Shown here: piece after piece, positions 35,483 through 43,312 of the stretch
Numbering within the stretch: the stretch's first letter is position 1
Layout: each line of letters begins with the position of its first letter
Source of the DNA: Lachnospiraceae bacterium
GTDB taxonomy: Bacteria > Bacillota > Clostridia > Lachnospirales > Lachnospiraceae
Direction of reading: 5' to 3'
Length of the DNA: 64,000 bases
Assembly (NCBI GenBank): GCA_009774145.1
Contig: VSND01000010.1
Location: 31,567 to 95,566 of the forward strand
Notes under the pieces: model-generated
Told to the model about the DNA's origin: nothing
Seen by the model: the letters and a program-made list of their open reading frames with translations, nothing else
The model's database searches: none
Made by a program: the position numbers and the translations under genes

Positions 35483-36174
35483 TCTGCCCCCTTATACAGC
35501 ATGTACTGCCGCTTCACATCCGAATATCTGGATTTCGGAACCGAGATTTCCTTTCCGGTGGTCAGCGTCATGACATAGCTGCTGATCCGTCCGATGTATT
35601 TCATATTGATGAGAAAACTCTGGTGCGTCCGCACAAATCCCATCCCCTTCAGATTTTCCTCCAGCTCGTCCATCTTCCGGTAGATACTGAAAGACTGACT
35701 TCTGGTATAGAATACATTCTTGTGTCTGCTGGTCTCGATATAGATAATATCATCCGTCCGCAGCCGGACATTTCCTTCCACAAAGTCAAATTCCACCACC
35801 CGCTCTTCCCGGCTGATCTCCTGCAGAATATCATCCATGCATTCCGGCAGCGTCTGCTCCAGATCGTCTTTCAGCAGAAAGCGGCTCGCCTTCACCTTAT
35901 ACCCGTCCAGTGCATAGTTGATGTAAGCAGTCACAAGAACAATATGCACCTGCGGATATTCTGCCTTGATCTGCCCGGCAGTCTCCAGCCCGTCCATGCC
36001 TTCCATATTGATATCAAGAAAAATGATTCTGCACTCCCGCGCCGCTTCACTGTCCGCGCGCAGAGCTTCACCCGATTCATATTCCCTGATCTCAAAATCC
36101 TGCCCATATGCCTCCAGCAGCGCTCTCAGTGTATCCCTGTCTTCTTTCCTGTCGTCGCAGATCGCAATCTTCAT
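35479..36174 (-). CDS. LytTR-family response regulator (AgrA-like)
   Basis: A 231-aa regulator. Residues 1-~120 are a receiver domain (AICDDRKEDRD, IIFLDINMEGMDG with the phospho-Asp, LVTAY and a Lys in KASRFLLK); residues ~135-231 are a LytTR DNA-binding domain (VRLRTDDIIYIETSRHKNVF, FVRTHQSFLINMKYI). It forms a two-component pair with the kinase downstream and has its own promoter. Confidence 0.92.
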   Translation of the reverse strand: MKIAICDDRKEDRDTLRALLEAYGQDFEIREYESGEALRADSEAARECRIIFLDINMEGMDGLETAGQIKAEYPQVHIVLVTAYINYALDGYKVKASRFLLKDDLEQTLPECMDDILQEISREERVVEFDFVEGNVRLRTDDIIYIETSRHKNVFYTRSQSFSIYRKMDELEENLKGMGFVRTHQSFLINMKYIGRISSYVMTLTTGKEISVPKSRYSDVKRQYMLYKGAE

Positions 36175-36208
36175 GCCGGTTCCTCAATTCTGTCCTTTTT
36201 CCTCATAT

Positions 36209-36238
36209 ATCATATCAGAAAACCGCATGTTTTACCAA
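36209..36238 (-). promoter_or_regulatory. Promoter of the two-component operon
   Basis: Minus strand TTGGTA (36238-36233) and TATGAT (36214-36209), spacer 18 bp, ~35 nt upstream of the response-regulator start. Confidence 0.6.
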
Positions 36239-36249
36239 ATAAATTCCTG

Positions 36250-37374
36250 TTATCCTTCAAACTGTGCCCGCACGATCTGTATAATACGCTTCATATCCTC
36301 CTCTGTATTCTTGATATCGCTCGGCAGGCAGAGCCCCCGGCGAAAAATATCTTCACTCACACTTAAGCCCTTTTCCACCTGAACAAAATCACACGCTTTA
36401 AAAACCGGCTGCAGATGCATCGGTTTCCATATGGGCCTTGTCTCAATATCCGCACCGGCCAGAGCGTCCATGATCTGTTCCGGAGTCACGCGGCTGCCCG
36501 CACATACCGTCATACAGGACAGCCAGTTGTTGTCTGTTCCGTTTTTGTTCAAAGGATTCATCTCTATTTCTGGTATATCAGCAAATGCTTCTTTATACCG
36601 GCGGTAGATCTTCTGCTTTTTTTCGATATGTTCCTGAATATGCAGCAGCTGTCCGCGCCCGATCCCCGCAATAATATTGGACATTCTGTAATTGTATCCG
36701 ATCACGGAATGCTGGTAATGCCTTGCCGGATCCCGCGCCTGCCTGGATAAAAAGCGCGCCCGCTCCACGTCTTCTGTCTTTCGGGCAATCAGAGTCCCTC
36801 CGCCGGAAGTTGTGATGATCTTGTTTCCGTTATAAGAATAAATTCCGTAATCTCCGAAAGTTCCCGTCATTTTTCCCCGGTATGCGGTGCCCAGAGACTC
36901 TGCCGCATCCTCAATCAGAGGAACCTGATGCTCCTTACAGATGCTGCATATCTCATCCATATCCGCCGATGTGCCGTACAGATGTACCGCCATCACAGCC
37001 GCCGGATGCGGGTATCGCTCAAAGGCCTTCCGAAGCGCCGCCGGATCCATATTCCAGGTATCGCGTTTTGAATCAATAAAGACAGGAACCGCCTTTTCAT
37101 AACACACCGGATTCACACTGGCCGCAAAAGTCAGGGATGGAAGAAACACCGTATCATTTTCTTTTACACCCGCTAAGATAACAGCCAGATGCAGGGCTGC
37201 TGTCCCGGAGGAAAGAGCTGCCGATGCAGGCGCTCCCACGTAAGATGCGATCTCGCGCTCAAACGCGTCCACATTGGGCCCCAGCGGCACAATCCAGTTT
37301 GTCTCAAACGCTTCCTGAATATACTGCTGCTCTTCTCCATGCATGGTCGGTGTTGCCAACAGAATCTTTTTCAT
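36250..37374 (-). CDS. DegT/DnrJ/EryC1/StrS aminotransferase
   Basis: A 374-aa PLP enzyme of the family that makes amino sugars: ALSSGTAALHLAVI, IEDAAESLGTAYRG and GIYSYNGNKIITTSGGG with the PLP Lys. It begins MKKILLATPTMHGEE after an AGGAGG box; frames further upstream are not part of it. It is the second gene of a LysE-aminotransferase unit. Usual substrates are nucleotide 4-keto sugars, but no dehydratase gene is nearby, so the substrate is open. Confidence 0.88.
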   Translation of the reverse strand: MKKILLATPTMHGEEQQYIQEAFETNWIVPLGPNVDAFEREIASYVGAPASAALSSGTAALHLAVILAGVKENDTVFLPSLTFAASVNPVCYEKAVPVFIDSKRDTWNMDPAALRKAFERYPHPAAVMAVHLYGTSADMDEICSICKEHQVPLIEDAAESLGTAYRGKMTGTFGDYGIYSYNGNKIITTSGGGTLIARKTEDVERARFLSRQARDPARHYQHSVIGYNYRMSNIIAGIGRGQLLHIQEHIEKKQKIYRRYKEAFADIPEIEMNPLNKNGTDNNWLSCMTVCAGSRVTPEQIMDALAGADIETRPIWKPMHLQPVFKACDFVQVEKGLSVSEDIFRRGLCLPSDIKNTEEDMKRIIQIVRAQFEG

Positions 37375-37427
37375 TTCATTACCTCCTGCTGCAGATAAAT
37401 CTTCGGCATTCTGCACCCGATTCCTCT

Positions 37428-38012
37428 TTACTTTAATATGCTGTATACACATTCCAGCAAAGTGACTGCCAGAATCACGTTGATCAGCCGATAATGCCTC
37501 CGATAAATTTTCTGAATTGCCATCCCTGCACCGATCCATGCCGATGTGGCAGCAGAACCGATCGTTGCAATCACAAGTTCAAAAAAGATCAGCACAGGCA
37601 GAGAGGTACTGTAATTCGTCACGTACCCGGTCAACGCCGTGATCCCGAACAGATAGATCTTCACATTCACAAACTGCAGCATAAACCCTTTCCAGAAAGA
37701 TGCAGACCGGTCTGCGTCCGCATCCTCCGGACGTCCGAACGCAACATGGACTGCCAGCCAGAGGATATAGGCAGCACCCACATATTTCATGATCCCCAGA
37801 ACATCCGGCAGCAGCGTACTGATTCCGTAAACAAATACGGCACAGATCATCTGCACCACATAATATCCGGAAAAAATTCCCAAAAAGAGCGGAGTCCCTT
37901 TTTTCCATCCATAATTTGTTACCGTGTTCAAAGCCAGAATATTACCCGGTCCCGGTGTAAACGCATTGATCATGGAATAAATTAAAAAATTACCTGTTAC
38001 ATAGCCTGGCAT
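37428..38012 (-). CDS. LysE-family exporter
   Basis: A 194-aa membrane protein with about six helices. INAFTPGPGNILALNTVTNYG near the N-terminus and FMLQFVNVKIYLFGI in the middle are hallmarks of LysE/RhtB exporters of amino acids and related compounds. It follows a LysR gene on the same strand across a gap with palindromic sites, and precedes the DegT aminotransferase by 53 nt. Confidence 0.88.
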   Translation of the reverse strand: MPGYVTGNFLIYSMINAFTPGPGNILALNTVTNYGWKKGTPLFLGIFSGYYVVQMICAVFVYGISTLLPDVLGIMKYVGAAYILWLAVHVAFGRPEDADADRSASFWKGFMLQFVNVKIYLFGITALTGYVTNYSTSLPVLIFFELVIATIGSAATSAWIGAGMAIQKIYRRHYRLINVILAVTLLECVYSILK

Positions 38013-38077
38013 CCTGATGCCTCCTTTCGCTTATGATTGTACATCCAAACGCCATCTGACAGGTAATACGAATTCCT

Positions 38078-38103
38078 TATGTCAGGACATAGGCAGAACC
38101 TAT
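38078..38103. promoter_or_regulatory. Overlapping LysR-type operator palindromes
   Basis: TATGTCAGGACATA (38078-38091) is a perfect 6-2-6 palindrome and ATAGGCAGAACCTAT (38089-38103) a perfect 5-5-5 palindrome that shares its edge; the latter fits the T-N11-A rule. They lie between the LysR gene and its likely target, the LysE exporter gene. Confidence 0.6.
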
Positions 38104-38106
38104 ATC

Positions 38107-39009
38107 TTAAGTCTTCTGATACTGTTTCAGGGCTTCCACATAGATTTCACCAAGTCTGGACAACTCCCGGTCTTTATTCAGAATATATCCGATCCTCATC
38201 ATTTCATCCTCATAAAGCGGAACGGAAATAATCGCATCTCCATGAAGGTATCTGGGAAAAATACCGCTTGATATCGTATAACCGTCCAGTCCGATCATAA
38301 AGTTTACAATGGCGGCGCGGTCACTGATCCTGATGCTCTTCTCTGCGGCCTCGCTGCTGAACAGTTCTTCTGCAAAATTAGAAGATTCATACGCCCCCTG
38401 GACAAAATTCAGCCTTGGATACGGTTTCAGATCTTCCAGCCGGATCTTCTCCTGCTCCGCCAGCGGATGGCCTTTTCGTAAAAACACATGGGGAGCCGCA
38501 GTAAACAGTTCATAAAATTCCAGACCATATTCTTCAAACGTCTTTCTCAGTACCTGTTCATTGGTTCTGCCAAGATAGAGAATTCCAAGATCACTGAACC
38601 GGTTTCTGACGTCCATAATAATCTGATGCGTCTGTGTCTCATTCAGAATAAACTCATACCGTTCCTGCCCGAACTGCCTGACCAGTTCCACAAAAGCATT
38701 GGCGGCAAATGTATAATGCTGTGTGGAGATGCAGAACCTCTGCTTTTCCGGCCGATGCTCAATATACCGTGACTCCAGAAGTTCCATCTGCTGCACGACC
38801 TGCCTGGCATATCCCAGAAATTCCATGCCCTCCGCTGTCAGCGCAACGCCTGCCCGACAGCGGTGAAAAATCGTGATTCCTGCTTCATGCTCCACTTCCT
38901 TGACCGCTCCGGAAAGGCTCGGCTGTGAAAGGAACAGTTCTTTTGCCGCTTCTGTAATAGAACCCTTTTCCGCTATGGTTATCATATATTTCAGCTGCTG
39001 TAATGTCAT
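38107..39009 (-). CDS. LysR-family transcriptional regulator
   Basis: A 300-aa protein: N-terminal winged helix (MTLQQLKYMITIAEKGSITE, LFLSQPSLSGAVKEVE) and a periplasmic-binding-like ligand domain (~90-300). The start at 39009 has a GGAGG box 6 nt upstream. Gene order and the palindromes downstream make the LysE-aminotransferase unit its probable target; the inducer is unknown. Confidence 0.92.
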   Translation of the reverse strand: MTLQQLKYMITIAEKGSITEAAKELFLSQPSLSGAVKEVEHEAGITIFHRCRAGVALTAEGMEFLGYARQVVQQMELLESRYIEHRPEKQRFCISTQHYTFAANAFVELVRQFGQERYEFILNETQTHQIIMDVRNRFSDLGILYLGRTNEQVLRKTFEEYGLEFYELFTAAPHVFLRKGHPLAEQEKIRLEDLKPYPRLNFVQGAYESSNFAEELFSSEAAEKSIRISDRAAIVNFMIGLDGYTISSGIFPRYLHGDAIISVPLYEDEMMRIGYILNKDRELSRLGEIYVEALKQYQKT

Positions 39010-39039
39010 ATCCGCTCCTCCAGTCATGTTCCTTTTCCG

Positions 39040-39141
39040 TTATTCTTTTTCTGCATTTTTCTCCTTGCTTCTCAGCAGAAACTCCTGAACGTTTTTCAGA
39101 TCCTCTTCGCGCAGAAGATAATCTATGTATCTGGCGTTTAA
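39040..39141 (-). pseudogene. C-terminal remnant of an unidentified gene
   Basis: An open frame of 33 codons with a protein-like end (ARYIDYLLREEDLKNV then LLRSKEKNAEKE and stop) is cut at ~39141, exactly where the inverted Abi_2 fragment begins. It probably is the tail of a gene whose body was lost by recombination. The family is not recognised. Confidence 0.35.
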
Positions 39142-39143
39142 AT

Positions 39144-39380
39144 ATGTTCGATGTTTCCATTGATACAAACAGAAATCTGCTCAGCAGCATGCTGTATACC
39201 ATAAAATCACTCTGCAATTCAGTTGCCCATAACAATATGTTTTTTGATACCAGATTCAAAGACAGAAAAATCAGCCCTGTACTTAAAAAGTGGATGGAAA
39301 AAGAAACAGGTATACAAAATAATACCTTATATTCTCTGATTGACTACATAATAACTGTATGCTGCTTACTGAAACGCATA
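39144..39380 (+). pseudogene. Fragment of an Abi_2-type abortive infection gene
   Basis: On the plus strand 78 codons read MFDVSIDTNRNLLSSMLY, SLCNSVAHNNMFFDTRF and LYSLIDYIITVCCLLKR, which fit the C-terminal part of Abi_2 (AbiD/AbiF-like) proteins, including the NSVAHNN segment near the catalytic-like Arg/His region. The N-terminal two thirds and the very end are missing. At 39375-39380 it runs directly into the truncated DUF262 gene in opposite orientation. Confidence 0.65.
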
Positions 39381-40210
39381 TCCTCATTATCTTTTGCAAG
39401 CCAGCAGATTTTCTGTAAAAACTCAGAATTTTCAAATTCCTTATCCTTTATCATCTGCGGATAGAAATCTGGCTTCACAGCTAAATGACAGAAATAATCC
39501 ACAACCTTCCGAAGCATATTTCCGCCATGTGCTGTGTCCGATGCCATTTTTGACATTACAAAATCTGATTGACTAAGCGGTGTTCCCTTAGAATTAATTC
39601 TTATGAATATTTCTGTTACTTCGTCAATATCAAGAAAGTGATCCAGTTCTATTACACCAATCTGTCGGTTTACAACGCCCTTCAGCTTAAGCAAAGTTTC
39701 TGAAAGCTCATCCAAATCAACACCTTCATTTGTCCGTGCATATTCATTCTCGAAGGCTCTCTGTCTGAAATCCGGCTTGAATAATTCAGAAATATCCGGA
39801 ATCCACTTTTTGTCCTTGAGATGTGATGCATCTTGAACTGCAAACCTCTTGGTAGGATCATCTGTCAGAGGATTAAAGGCAATTTTAATTCTTCCCCGGT
39901 TAAAATCCTCATCAAGCACTTCCAGTCCGGAAACAGCTGCCATAAGTGCAGTAATTCTCTGCTGTCCATCGATAAGAACATGTTTTCCGTTTGCCATAGT
40001 GCCATCTTTGGTCTGGACATCCGGATTCTTCCATGTAATTATGTATCCGGTTGGATAGCCATTATACAGAGAATCTATCAGGTCTCTTACCTGACTTCTC
40101 TTCCATACAAACTGCCGCTGAATCTCGGGAATTACAAACTGCCCCGCTTCTATCAGACCAAGAACAGCACTGACCGAATATTGCATTAAAGTAAATTTCT
40201 CTCCAACCAT
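39344..40210 (-). pseudogene. Truncated DUF262 (ParB-like/GmrS-type) gene
   Basis: The open frame gives 288 aa: IPEIQRQFVWKRSQVRDLI, HVLIDGQQRITALM (DGQQR motif of the ParB-like nuclease fold) and EIFIRINSKGTPLSQ. Normal DUF262 proteins are ~550 aa or more. Sequence is family-like up to WLAKDNED, then a short alien tail (MRFSKQHTVIM) encoded by the complement of the Abi_2 fragment ends it. DUF262 proteins occur in restriction and anti-phage systems; this copy lacks the C-terminal half and is probably inactive. The start has a GAGGTG box. Confidence 0.8.
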
Positions 40211-40337
40211 AGTCTTGTCACCTCAACTTTATTTTTTATACCTCAGCAGATACCTGATACTGAACAGATTCTGCTGCATCATCTGTTCTCACGCAACCAG
40301 TGATAGAAATACAGAAGCAATTCAGGATTCTCCGAAT

Positions 40338-41175
40338 TTATTCGGACCAGTTTACGCCTTCCATTACCTTTATGATCGCCTGTTTCATCTTATCATGCAA
40401 ATAAGCTTCATTCAGCTTACTTTTACTGTATTTGAGATACTGGTCCTGTGTGTATTCCACCAGCAGTGCTGTAAAAAACCGCTCCCGGCTTATGGTGCAT
40501 TAACTGATAGAGTTCGTTCATTTCAGAACCAATTGCCGCACCATCTGTTATGACCAGAGCCGGTTCCTGGTTCAGATTACTCATAACTGTTTTCAAATTG
40601 GGCTTGCCGCCTGCGCTGCTGCAGGCAATCTCTCTTTCATTACAGACGGCACGAAAAAATTCATAGCCGGAATGGGAATCTTCCACCACAACAGCCAACG
40701 GCTTCTTCCTTCCACAAAACTCTTCCGTACTGTAAATATGATACAGTTCATTATAAGTCCGTTTCAGATCATGATACCTGCCTGAAGTATGGATGCCATA
40801 AATCTCTTCCACCGAGTATGGCAGGTTGGGAAGATCCTCCCTCGTAATGATTACAAAATAATCATCTGAAGCCTTCACTGCAGCAGCAAATTCCTGTGAC
40901 TTTATAAATTTGTTCTCCTCATCCAGAAAAATAATCTCTTCATGGATATTGGGCAGCACGAGATTCCAGTCCTGTCCGCCAAGTGTTCTGCATGGGCGTT
41001 CACAGAAAATCTCTACACCCGAACCGTCCCCAAAAGCGGCCGCCTGCTCCAGCAGTTCGATCAGCTTCGTCTTCCCTGTCGCACTGTCTCCACGGATAAT
41101 TGTAATATTTCGCCGGATATCCAGTTCATAGCGGAGCCTGTTATTCTGTACGATAATATGATATTTCCCTTTCAT
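40338..41175 (-). pseudogene. P-loop ATPase with frameshift, partner of DUF4869
   Basis: The first ~237 residues include RGDSATGKTKLIELL (Walker A), IIFLDEEN and VITDGAAIGSEMNELYQLM. The frame then ends early at 40423, but the +1 frame continues with protein-like RFFTALLVEYTQDQYLKYS and KQAIIKVMEGVNWSE to a stop at 40338. One extra C in the CCCGG run at ~40485 explains the break; without it the protein would be 278 aa. It follows the DUF4869 gene by 4 nt, a pair common in Firmicutes. Confidence 0.75.
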
Positions 41176-41179
41176 AATA

Positions 41180-41629
41180 TCAACGCTCCTTTATCTTCAG
41201 TGCTTCTTCCAGATACTCTCCATAGCTGTGTACCGCTGTTCCTGTATTAACGATGACAGCTTCAAAATCCGGAACAGCACTAAAATCCATCACATGATGC
41301 AGATTGATGGTCAAATCCTTCTTCCTGCCAAGCTCTGCAATCCATTTCGCACAGTTATCCCCACAGGCCGAGGCGTTGAAGATCCTTCCGCTCTCATCAA
41401 AAGCCATCAGAATCAGTGTTTTGACACCGCCGGAAATCTCTTTCGTAGAAATCGGTCCAAGCACAGGACCCTGAATCAGATGCGGAGCAACTACATCCAA
41501 ACGGTCAATCTCTTTGATCATGGCAACTGTCAAAGGCTCCGTGATCCACTCATCTTCATATCGATTGTCAAAATATGTCGGAGGATGGTAAACTGCGTTT
41601 TCCACTTCTCCAAATATGATTTTCAGCAT
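41180..41629 (-). CDS. DUF4869 protein
   Basis: A 149-aa protein: MLKIIFGEVENAVYHPPTYF, then GPVLGPISTKEISGGVKTLI and NASACGDNCAKWI, characteristic of DUF4869. The start at 41629 follows an AGGAGG box; the frame is open further upstream but without signal. Its function is not known. It is normally paired with a small P-loop ATPase, present here in frameshifted form, so the module is likely inactive or partly active. Confidence 0.85.
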   Translation of the reverse strand: MLKIIFGEVENAVYHPPTYFDNRYEDEWITEPLTVAMIKEIDRLDVVAPHLIQGPVLGPISTKEISGGVKTLILMAFDESGRIFNASACGDNCAKWIAELGRKKDLTINLHHVMDFSAVPDFEAVIVNTGTAVHSYGEYLEEALKIKER

Positions 41630-41720
41630 TGCTTTTTCCTCCTTCCAGACCATAGATACGATATCGGATTTCTGTGCATACAGAATTTTGGTCCATGTGC
41701 CGCTTCCTGTATTTCTCAGA

Positions 41721-42104
41721 TCATCTACCAGATTCGTATTCTGATATTCCGTATAACACAGGAGCAAAAGAAACGCGAGAAAGATCATGCATTCGCATCA
41801 TATGCTTTTCCCCATTCGCACAGCGCCCCACAACCGGTTCCGGCGCAGCACCCGCTTCGCTCAGCGAATATTCAGTCCCGGCTCCATCGGACACTGTCCG
41901 TCCGCTGCACTTTCTCCATATTTGACTGTTTCCTTCTGTGAATTTCAGCAGGCAATTTTTCGTGGTTTGCAGAACCGCATCTTCTGTGTCTGCACCTGAA
42001 ACTTTTCCCATAATGCACCCCAAACTTCCCACAAACAAAAGGAACCGGCTTAATTTCCCGACCGCCGGGAATTTCATATATGCTTGAACCGATCTGCATT
42101 CCAT
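41721..42104 (-). CDS. Doubtful small secreted protein
   Basis: An open frame of 127 codons preceded by GGGGAAAG. It could begin at 42104 or at an internal Met, with a signal-peptide-like stretch (KLSRFLLFVGSLGCIMGK). Beyond residue ~60 the composition is not convincing. The region 41630-42180 otherwise shows no gene I can support and looks like decayed sequence between DUF4869 and the CD3324-type gene. Confidence 0.25.
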   Translation of the reverse strand: MECRSVQAYMKFPAVGKLSRFLLFVGSLGCIMGKVSGADTEDAVLQTTKNCLLKFTEGNSQIWRKCSGRTVSDGAGTEYSLSEAGAAPEPVVGRCANGEKHMMRMHDLSRVSFAPVLYGISEYESGR

Positions 42105-42181
42105 GTTATACTTTCCCCATATCAGATCATTTGATGGTGAGATTCATGTGTAAAAATAAAAAAAGAAGAAACAAAGCACGG

Positions 42182-42255
42182 CTCCATGCAAAGCCAGTAT
42201 AAGCGACACCTGCATGGAGCAGTATTCCGTCGCTGAACAGAACTGCTGGCTTTGC
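42182..42255 (+). promoter_or_regulatory. Leader with mutually exclusive stems before the CD3324-type gene
   Basis: Stem A: CTCCATGCA (42182-42190) with TGCATGGAG (42211-42219). Stem B: GCAAAGCCAG (42188-42197) with CTGGCTTTGC (42246-42255), enclosing AGCGAC/GTCGCT (42202-42207, 42229-42234). A and B share bases 42188-42190 and 42211-42219 lies in the loop of B, so both can hardly form together. Such switching pairs are typical of attenuators or riboswitch-like leaders. The gene start is 40 nt downstream with a AAGGAGG box. Confidence 0.5.
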
Positions 42256-42295
42256 CGCCTGATTTTATAAACGAAATCAAGGAGGAAGCCCGCAT

Positions 42296-42559
42296 ATGAA
42301 ATACATCAATGCTGCTGCCATTCTCCCGGACGCACTGGTCAAAGAACTGCAGAAATATGTGCAGGCAGGATATATCTATGTTCCAGCCAGCGACGGGCAG
42401 CGCAGGACATGGGGAGAACGGTCCGGCTATCGAAAGGAACTTCAGAAGCGTAACGAAAAAATCCTTGCAGAGTATCAACAGGGCGCATCGGCAGACGATC
42501 TTGCCGACCGTTACCACCTTTCCGTATATGCCATCAGAAAAATCATCTATCAGAAATGA
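42296..42559 (+). CDS. CD3324-family small DNA-binding protein
   Basis: An 87-aa protein, MKYINAAAILPDALVKELQK, then GYIYVPASDGQRRTWGE and a C-terminal helix-turn-helix (DLADRYHLSVYAIRKIIYQK). It is related to Mor/CD3324-type proteins of Clostridia, probably a DNA-binding regulator. It has an AAGGAGG box and a structured leader. Confidence 0.8.
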   Translation: MKYINAAAILPDALVKELQKYVQAGYIYVPASDGQRRTWGERSGYRKELQKRNEKILAEYQQGASADDLADRYHLSVYAIRKIIYQK

Positions 42560-42564
42560 CCCGA

Positions 42565-42612
42565 AGAGCCGCTGTATACCGGAGGAAAAATGCTCCGTAT
42601 GGCAGCGGCTCT
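42565..42612 (+). terminator. Hairpin after the CD3324-type gene
   Basis: AGAGCCGCTG (42565-42574) and CAGCGGCTCT (42603-42612) pair perfectly, with an inner CGGAG/CTCCG stem. A T6 tract occurs only 17 nt further on, so this is an imperfect terminator. Confidence 0.45.
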
Positions 42613-42631
42613 GGTTCTACAGATATCTTTT

Positions 42632-42931
42632 TTACAGCAGATAGTTATTCTCTTTGTCCGCCACCTGCAAAGCCGCAAGGGTACAGGTTGCATATCCTTC
42701 GGCAACAAGCGGCTCCAGCCTGCACAGGGCTTCGGCCTCTTCCCGGCTCTGAGTTTTGAAAATAACCATACCGGCTACGCCAGGATAACCTTTCAGCGGA
42801 CCGCACAGTTCTATCTTTCCTTCGGCATCCAAATTTCTCAGATTTTCTACATGCCTTGTAATTACAGCTTTTGTAACCCTGTTGTACGACTTTCCCCTTT
42901 TTATCATCATTACGTACAGCCATTTTTCCAT
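42632..42931 (-). CDS. YCII-related protein
   Basis: A 99-aa protein of the dimeric alpha/beta-barrel YCII family: MEKWLYVMMIKRGKSYNRVT, RHVENLRNLDAEGKIELCGP and GMVIFKTQSREEAEAL. Some YCII proteins are small hydrolases or dehydrochlorinases, but no substrate can be assigned. The start at 42931 has a CAGGAGG box. It follows the tail of a WYL-type regulator and may once have shared an operon with it. Confidence 0.85.
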   Translation of the reverse strand: MEKWLYVMMIKRGKSYNRVTKAVITRHVENLRNLDAEGKIELCGPLKGYPGVAGMVIFKTQSREEAEALCRLEPLVAEGYATCTLAALQVADKENNYLL

Positions 42932-43002
42932 GTTTTTACCTCCTGTTTCATAATTGATTCTGTCAGCTTCGGACATAAGCAGCACGAAGAACTGACCTGG
43001 AA

Positions 43003-43160
43003 TTACGTGTAGATTTTCAGAATATCCATCACCCGCTCTTTGAACATGATCCGCGCCGTTTTTGGCTCCATGATTTCGACATACTTCCCAAACGACAGAA
43101 GATAGCGAATCGTCCGGAGGTAATTCAATGACAGACACTCCCAATCCTGTAAAAGATTAT
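43003..43160 (-). pseudogene. C-terminal remnant of a WYL-type regulator
   Basis: A frame of ~50 codons reads QDWECLSLNYLRTIRYLLSF, GKYVEIMEPKTARIMF and ERVMDILKIYT then stop at 43003. This fits the end of WYL-domain transcription regulators (fold around LSFGxxVEVxEP). The DNA-binding domain and most of the WYL domain are gone; upstream lies only a palindromic site. Confidence 0.5.
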
Positions 43161-43163
43161 AGC

Positions 43164-43199
43164 ATATCTAATATGACATGTAGCTGTCACATTAGATAT
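43164..43199. promoter_or_regulatory. Long palindromic operator-like site
   Basis: Two 15-bp arms flank the 6-bp centre TGTAGC and match in 14 of 15 positions; the core is TCTAATATGACA / TGTCACATTAGA. A site this long usually binds a dimeric repressor. It lies between the lost regulator and the Vat-like acetyltransferase gene. Confidence 0.6.
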
Positions 43200-43312
43200 T
43201 TATTTTAGATTCTTATTTTACTGATTATGTCTGTACGGTTCTGTATATGGAAACTGCTTTTGAAAACAGGTAATATAATCCTGTCAAAACCAGCCGAAAG
43301 GAGACTTACCGC

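Noticed and set aside
34193..36174. A complete agr quorum-sensing locus
   Set aside because: Only the kinase and regulator are present; no AgrB-like membrane protease or AgrD-like peptide gene was found next to them.
38885..39259. A 124-codon minus-strand frame upstream of LysR
   Set aside because: It is antisense to the Abi_2 fragment and overlaps the LysR start in another frame.
39003..39464. A 153-codon plus-strand frame as one gene
   Set aside because: Only the middle part (39144-39380) is family-like (Abi_2); both ends are antisense to other remnants.
40211..40337. Frame reading RINSENPELLLYFYHWLREN as another regulator tail
   Set aside because: It overlaps the lost tail of the ATPase in a different frame and is too short to support.
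42122..42517. A 131-codon frame opposite the CD3324-type gene
   Set aside because: It is antisense to a family-like gene with a strong ribosome binding site and has no family features.
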